From: Balneolaceae bacterium | GTDB taxonomy: Bacteria > Bacteroidota > Rhodothermia > Balneolales > Balneolaceae | Assembly: GCA_007693395.1 (NCBI GenBank) | Contig: REDS01000119.1 | Coordinates: 40,104 to 104,103 of the forward strand | DNA: 64,000 nt | Direction: 5' to 3' | Translations under genes and position numbers: made by a program | Shown: in pieces, positions 60,077 to 64,000 of the stretch | Numbering within the stretch: position 1 is the first letter of the stretch | Layout: every line of letters begins with the position of its first letter | Notes under the pieces: model-generated | Told to the model about the DNA's origin: nothing | Database searches by the model: none | Seen by the model: only the letters and a program-made list of their open reading frames with translations

Positions 60077-60157
60077 ATTTAGAAAGGCCTGGGACATCGG
60101 ATAAGATTCACGCATATAATAAGAATAAGCTCCGGAATTAAATTCTAAGAAAATCTC

Positions 60158-62539
60158 ATGACACAAGACTCACGACTCAAGACTAAAAAAATCCAAAACG
60201 TCATCATCCTCGGCTCAGGTGTCATGGGCAGCCAGATTGCCGCGCACTGTGTGAATGCCGGATTGAAGGTGAAGCTGCTGGACCTGAAATCGGACGATCC
60301 CAAACGGCCGAACAAGACGGCGGAAGAGAATATTCAGAAACTGACCAAAATGAACCCGGCGCCTCTGGGCGACCCGGAGTGGACGGAGAGGATTTCGCCG
60401 GGTAATTTTGAGGATCACCTGGAGTGGGTGAAAGATGCAGACTGGGTCTGCGAGGTGATTGTGGAGCGGATGGATATCAAAAAGGAGATGATGGCGAAAC
60501 TGGAGAAGGTGCGCAGGCCGGGCACCATTGTGAGCTCCAACACCTCCGGGCTGCCGATTTCCGATATCAGCGAAGATGTCTCTGATGAGTTCAAAGCTCA
60601 TTTCCTCGGCACGCACTTCTTCAATCCGCCGCGCTATATGAAGCTGCTGGAGATCATACCGACCGAAACCACGGATGATGCGGTGACGCAGTACATGACC
60701 GGCTTCTGCGAAAAAATCCTCGGTAAAGGCGTGGTGATCTGCAAGGATACACCCAACTTCATCGCCAACCGGATCGGCGTCTTTTCGATGGCGTCGATGA
60801 TGCCGTGGTTTTTTGACGGGAAGTTCCGCGCAGAGGAGATCGACTTTCTGACCGGCACCCTCACCGGCTACTCCAAGGCGGCAACGTTCCGAACCGCTGA
60901 TATGGCCGGGCTTGATGTGCTGAACCACGTGGCCGAAAACCTCTATCCCGCGGTGCCGGATGATGAGCGCAGGGAAGCGTTCAAACTTCCTGAGGGATTT
61001 AAGGAAATGGTAGAGAAGGGTGCCCATGGAAATAAGAAAGGGCACGGGTTTTATAAAAAAGTGAAGGGCAACAAGGGAAATGAATACCACGTGGTGGATC
61101 CCGAAACGCTGGAGTATGAAAAGCAGCAGGATGTTTCGTTTGATTCGGCCGATAAAGCCAAAAAGGAGTACAAAACCTCAGGTGAGCGGCTGAAATTTAT
61201 GGTGAACCGGGATGACAAGGCCGGGAAATTTTTGTGGGAGATACACTGCGATCTGCTGCTCTACTCCGCCAACCGCATTCCGGAGATCACAGATTCGGTT
61301 GAGTCGATCGACCGCGCGATGCAGTGGGGCTTCAACTGGGAGCTCGGGCCGTTTCAACGGTGGGACGCTATCGGGGTAGAGGAGTCGGTAAAACGAATGG
61401 AAGAGGAGGAACGAACGGTTCCCGAATCTGTGAAGAAAATGCTTGACAGCGGTCGCAAATCCTTTTACAAGGATGACGGCACCGTGTACAATCTGGCCAC
61501 CGGCAAGGCGGAAGATCTTACCTCGCCGGCAAAAGGGGCGATTACCGTATCCTCGCTCAAACGAAATGGCAAGGAGGTGTGGGGCAACAAGAGTGCCGGC
61601 CTGTACGATATGGGCGATGGTGTGGCATTGTTCGAGTTCCGCACCAAAAACCAGACGCTCGGTTTTGAGCTGGTGAAGTCGGTGGATGAAGCCGCTGAAA
61701 TTGTGAAGGAGCAGTTCGACGCGATGGTGATCGGCCACGACCATGAGAATTTCAGCTATGGCGCCAACCTGGGCGAGGCCGGGGAAGCCCTGAAAAGCGG
61801 TGATTTTGGAAAGATCAACGATGCTGTGAACAATTTCCAGCGTGTGGCTGTCGGACTGCGATACCGGCCGTTTCCGGTGATCGGTGCTGTATCGGGCCGC
61901 TGCTTCGGCGGCGGGGTGGAGTTTATGATGCACTGCGACAAGGTGGTGGCGCATCACGAGCTCTACTGTGGACTGGTGGAGCTGGGTGTTGGGCTTATTC
62001 CCGCCGGGGGTGGCACAAAAGAGCTGCTGCTCCGCGCCATGGAGAAGGTGAAGGAGGAAGAGGATGCCGATCCGCTGCCCTACCTGAAGGACGCTTTTAA
62101 AACCATCGGCATGGCAAAAGTCTCCGATGGCGCACCGAAGGCGAAAAAGCTGGGCTACTTACGCGATACCGACATGATTGTGATGCACCGCGACCTGCTC
62201 CTTGCCACAGCCAAACAGCAGGCCAGGGCGATGGCCGACGCGGGCTATCGTCCACCGGCAGAGCCGAAGATCAAACTGACGGGCCAGACCGGCAAAAGCG
62301 TACTCGATGTCACCGTCTACATCATGACTGAAGCGAAATGGGCCTCACCGTACGACAAGGTCCTCGCCGGAAAAGTGGCCGAAATCATGACCGGCGGTGA
62401 TCTCAGCGAAGCCCAGGAAGTGCCCGAATCGTACGTGCTGAAACTGGAGCGCGAAGCGATCCTGGAGTGCTTCAAGGATGAGCGAACGCATAAGAGGATG
62501 GAGCATATGTTGAAGACGGGGAAACCTCTTAGAAATTAG
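60158..62539 (+). CDS. 3-hydroxyacyl-CoA dehydrogenase/enoyl-CoA hydratase (FadN/FadJ-like)
   Basis: 793 aa; VIILGSGVMGSQIAAHCVNAGLKVKLLD, FKAHFLGTHFFNPPRYMKLLEIIP, hydratase GRCFGGGVEFMMHCDKVVA, C-terminus MLKTGKPLRN. Confidence 0.94.
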   Translation: MTQDSRLKTKKIQNVIILGSGVMGSQIAAHCVNAGLKVKLLDLKSDDPKRPNKTAEENIQKLTKMNPAPLGDPEWTERISPGNFEDHLEWVKDADWVCEVIVERMDIKKEMMAKLEKVRRPGTIVSSNTSGLPISDISEDVSDEFKAHFLGTHFFNPPRYMKLLEIIPTETTDDAVTQYMTGFCEKILGKGVVICKDTPNFIANRIGVFSMASMMPWFFDGKFRAEEIDFLTGTLTGYSKAATFRTADMAGLDVLNHVAENLYPAVPDDERREAFKLPEGFKEMVEKGAHGNKKGHGFYKKVKGNKGNEYHVVDPETLEYEKQQDVSFDSADKAKKEYKTSGERLKFMVNRDDKAGKFLWEIHCDLLLYSANRIPEITDSVESIDRAMQWGFNWELGPFQRWDAIGVEESVKRMEEEERTVPESVKKMLDSGRKSFYKDDGTVYNLATGKAEDLTSPAKGAITVSSLKRNGKEVWGNKSAGLYDMGDGVALFEFRTKNQTLGFELVKSVDEAAEIVKEQFDAMVIGHDHENFSYGANLGEAGEALKSGDFGKINDAVNNFQRVAVGLRYRPFPVIGAVSGRCFGGGVEFMMHCDKVVAHHELYCGLVELGVGLIPAGGGTKELLLRAMEKVKEEEDADPLPYLKDAFKTIGMAKVSDGAPKAKKLGYLRDTDMIVMHRDLLLATAKQQARAMADAGYRPPAEPKIKLTGQTGKSVLDVTVYIMTEAKWASPYDKVLAGKVAEIMTGGDLSEAQEVPESYVLKLEREAILECFKDERTHKRMEHMLKTGKPLRN
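60159..60187. repeat. Heptanucleotide array, right arm of inverted pair 1
   Basis: t-gacacaa-gactcac-gactcaa-gactaaa; 60164-60177 is the exact reverse complement of 60053-60066 (14 bp); overlaps the ATG of the FadN-like gene. Confidence 0.85.
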
Positions 62540-62561
62540 TCTTGAGTCGTGAGTCTTGAGA
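62538..62561. repeat. Heptanucleotide array, left arm of inverted pair 2
   Basis: agtc-ttgagtc-gtgagtc-ttgaga; overlaps the TAG stop (62537-62539) of the FadN-like gene. Confidence 0.87.
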
Positions 62562-62724
62562 TTTTGAACTCATTTTTAGATTTATATCAATATCCACAAA
62601 TACAAAATGGACTTACTTTCACACTTCAATCTACTCAACATCTTCAAGACTAATAAAAAAGTGTAAGGAAATTTTGATACCGGGTTCATATAGTTAAGTC
62701 AATATGAACTTAATCTGGTGAATT

Positions 62725-63078
62725 ATGGATAATTTTAGAAATTTGATTGTATGGAAACGTGCTGTTGAATTGGCAACAAGTGTTTATCGTAAAACCGTAA
62801 ACTTTCCCAAATATGAACTTTATGGATTAACCTCACAAATAAGGAGATCAGCAGTTTCAATCAGCTCAAATATTGCTGAAGGCGCGGGTCGAAGGTCAAA
62901 GAAAGAGTTCGCCAACTTCCTTGGAATCTCTTATGGATCTGCCTGTGAATTGGAAACACAGTTACTGATCGCAAGAAATCTGGAATACTTAGCTCAAACT
63001 GATTTTGATTCTCTTTTCCAAGAATTAAACGAAATTCAAAAAATGCTCTACGCCCTGGAAAAGAAACAACGCAACTAA
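62725..63078 (+). CDS. Four-helix bundle protein (23S rRNA intervening-sequence/S23 family)
   Basis: 117 aa; MDNFRNLIVWKRAVELATSVYRKTVNFPKYELYGLTSQIRRSAVSISSNIAEGAGRRSKKEFANFLGISYGSACELETQLLIARNL. Confidence 0.95.
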   Translation: MDNFRNLIVWKRAVELATSVYRKTVNFPKYELYGLTSQIRRSAVSISSNIAEGAGRRSKKEFANFLGISYGSACELETQLLIARNLEYLAQTDFDSLFQELNEIQKMLYALEKKQRN

Positions 63079-63093
63079 ATCCAATTCCCTCTC

Positions 63094-64000
63094 ATGACTC
63101 AAGACTCAAGACTCACGACTAAACAAAACGAAATCTTCATCGTAGCCGCAAAACGAACCGCCTGCGGAAAGGCCAACAAAGGCTCCCTACGTTTCACTCG
63201 TCCCGATTCGCTGATGGGTGAAATCATCAAAGACCTTTTAAAGCACGCTCCTGCTGTTAAACCCGAAATGGTGGATGACGTCATCGTCGGCTGTGCCTTT
63301 CCCGAAGGGTCTCAGGGGATGAATGTTGCGCGGCAGGCGGTATTTCTGGGTGGGTTGCCCGATTCGGTTCCCGGAATGACGATCAACCGGTTCTGTTCGT
63401 CGGGTTTGCAGACGATCGCCATGGCTGCGGAACGGATAATGGCGAGTGGTGCGGAGATCATGATTGCCGGTGGGGTTGAGAGTATGAGTCAGGTGCCGAT
63501 GGGAGGGGTGTCATTTCAGCCGAATCCCGATCTGGCTGATCAGCGTCCGGAGGTCTATATCAACATGGGGCTGACGGCAGAGAATGTGGCGGACAAATAT
63601 GGTGTGAGCCGGGAAGATCAGGATCAGTTTGCATTCAATAGCCATCAAAAGGCGATTAAAGCGTGGGAAGAGGGGTACTTTGATGAGCAGATCACACCGG
63701 TTGAGGTGGTTCACAAGTATGTAACCGCTGACGGCGAAGTGGAAGAGAATAAATTTTCCTTTGTAAAGGATGAAGGTCCTCGCAAGGATACCAATATGGA
63801 AGCACTCGGCGGACTGCGCGCCGTGTTCAAAACAGGCGGTACCGTCACAGCCGGAAACTCCTCACAAATGAATGATGCTGCTGCAGGCGTACTGGTGATG
63901 AGCCGCAAAAAAGCGGATGAGTTGGGCCTGAAGCCGATCGCTCGGTATCACGGATTTGCCGTGGCGGGTGTGGCACCGGAGATTATGGGAATCGGCCCGG
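63094..64000 (+). CDS. Acetyl-CoA C-acyltransferase (thiolase), partial (runs off the window end)
   Basis: MTQDSRLTTKQNEIFIVAAKRTACGKANKGSLR..., NRFCSSGLQTIAMAAERI, IAGGVESMSQVPMG, VTAGNSSQMNDAAAG. Confidence 0.93.
   Translation, partial: MTQDSRLTTKQNEIFIVAAKRTACGKANKGSLRFTRPDSLMGEIIKDLLKHAPAVKPEMVDDVIVGCAFPEGSQGMNVARQAVFLGGLPDSVPGMTINRFCSSGLQTIAMAAERIMASGAEIMIAGGVESMSQVPMGGVSFQPNPDLADQRPEVYINMGLTAENVADKYGVSREDQDQFAFNSHQKAIKAWEEGYFDEQITPVEVVHKYVTADGEVEENKFSFVKDEGPRKDTNMEALGGLRAVFKTGGTVTAGNSSQMNDAAAGVLVMSRKKADELGLKPIARYHGFAVAGVAPEIMGIGP
63095..63123. repeat. Heptanucleotide array, right arm of inverted pair 2
   Basis: t-gactcaa-gactcaa-gactcac-gactaaa; 63105-63120 is the exact reverse complement of 62545-62560 (16 bp); overlaps the thiolase ATG. 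Confidence 0.87.

Noticed and set aside
59972-60166. Minus-strand ORF across the short heptad element containing NTQDSRLTT
   Set aside because: The recurring TQDSRL peptide comes from translating the heptad in another frame/strand; the ORF overlaps the ligase C-terminus and has no family resemblance.
60215-61957. Long minus-strand ORFs (291 aa at 60215..61090 and 259 aa at 61178..61957) antisense to the FadN-like gene
   Set aside because: They have His/Arg-rich low-complexity composition typical of antisense frames of a high-GC gene, match no recognisable family, and lie entirely within a strong conserved CDS.
60053-63123. Heptad arrays as a CRISPR array
   Set aside because: The unit is only 7 nt, repeated head-to-tail without spacers, and the arrays are paired in inverted orientation around genes; no cas genes are visible.
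1-64000. tRNA, rRNA, transposase or phage structural genes
   Set aside because: None recognised in the ORF track or while reading intergenic regions; short tRNAs cannot be fully excluded without a covariance search.

Overview
This 64 kb chromosomal window looks like an FCB-group (Balneolota/Rhodothermota/Bacteroidota-like) bacterium. That assignment rests on protein character plus one Por/T9SS-type sorting tail; no database search was possible. Gene content in order: (1) nuoG(partial)-F-E-D-C-B-A on the minus strand; (2) a class A PBP with a clear intrinsic terminator, an LpxH-like phosphoesterase and a polyprenyl synthetase; (3) pfkA-pgi-deoxynucleoside kinase, where pfkA carries an A12 tract that shifts the frame near its C-terminus; (4) a conserved DUF177-rpmF-plsX-fabH-fabD-fabG-acpP-fabF-rnc block; (5) mgtE, thyA-folA and housekeeping genes; (6) a roughly 29 kb exopolysaccharide locus (about 28.05-57.23 kb) with Wzz, Wzy-like and Wza/SLBB proteins, an ABC-type exporter, many glycosyltransferases and sugar-nucleotide enzymes, and an embedded opposite-strand pair of polysaccharide-degrading enzymes; (7) a beta-oxidation region (long-chain acyl-CoA ligase, FadN/FadJ-like protein, thiolase). 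The most unusual structure is in region 7. Arrays of a heptanucleotide (GACTCAA/GACTCAC) occur as two inverted pairs lying exactly at gene junctions. One pair bounds a ~135 bp non-coding segment. The other bounds a ~585 bp cassette encoding a four-helix-bundle (S23/IVP-like) protein. The arms supply the stop codons of the upstream genes and the start codons plus N-terminal residues of the downstream genes. A free-standing integron-integrase-like N-terminal domain protein (57.3 kb) is also notable. I saw no rRNA, tRNA or CRISPR array.
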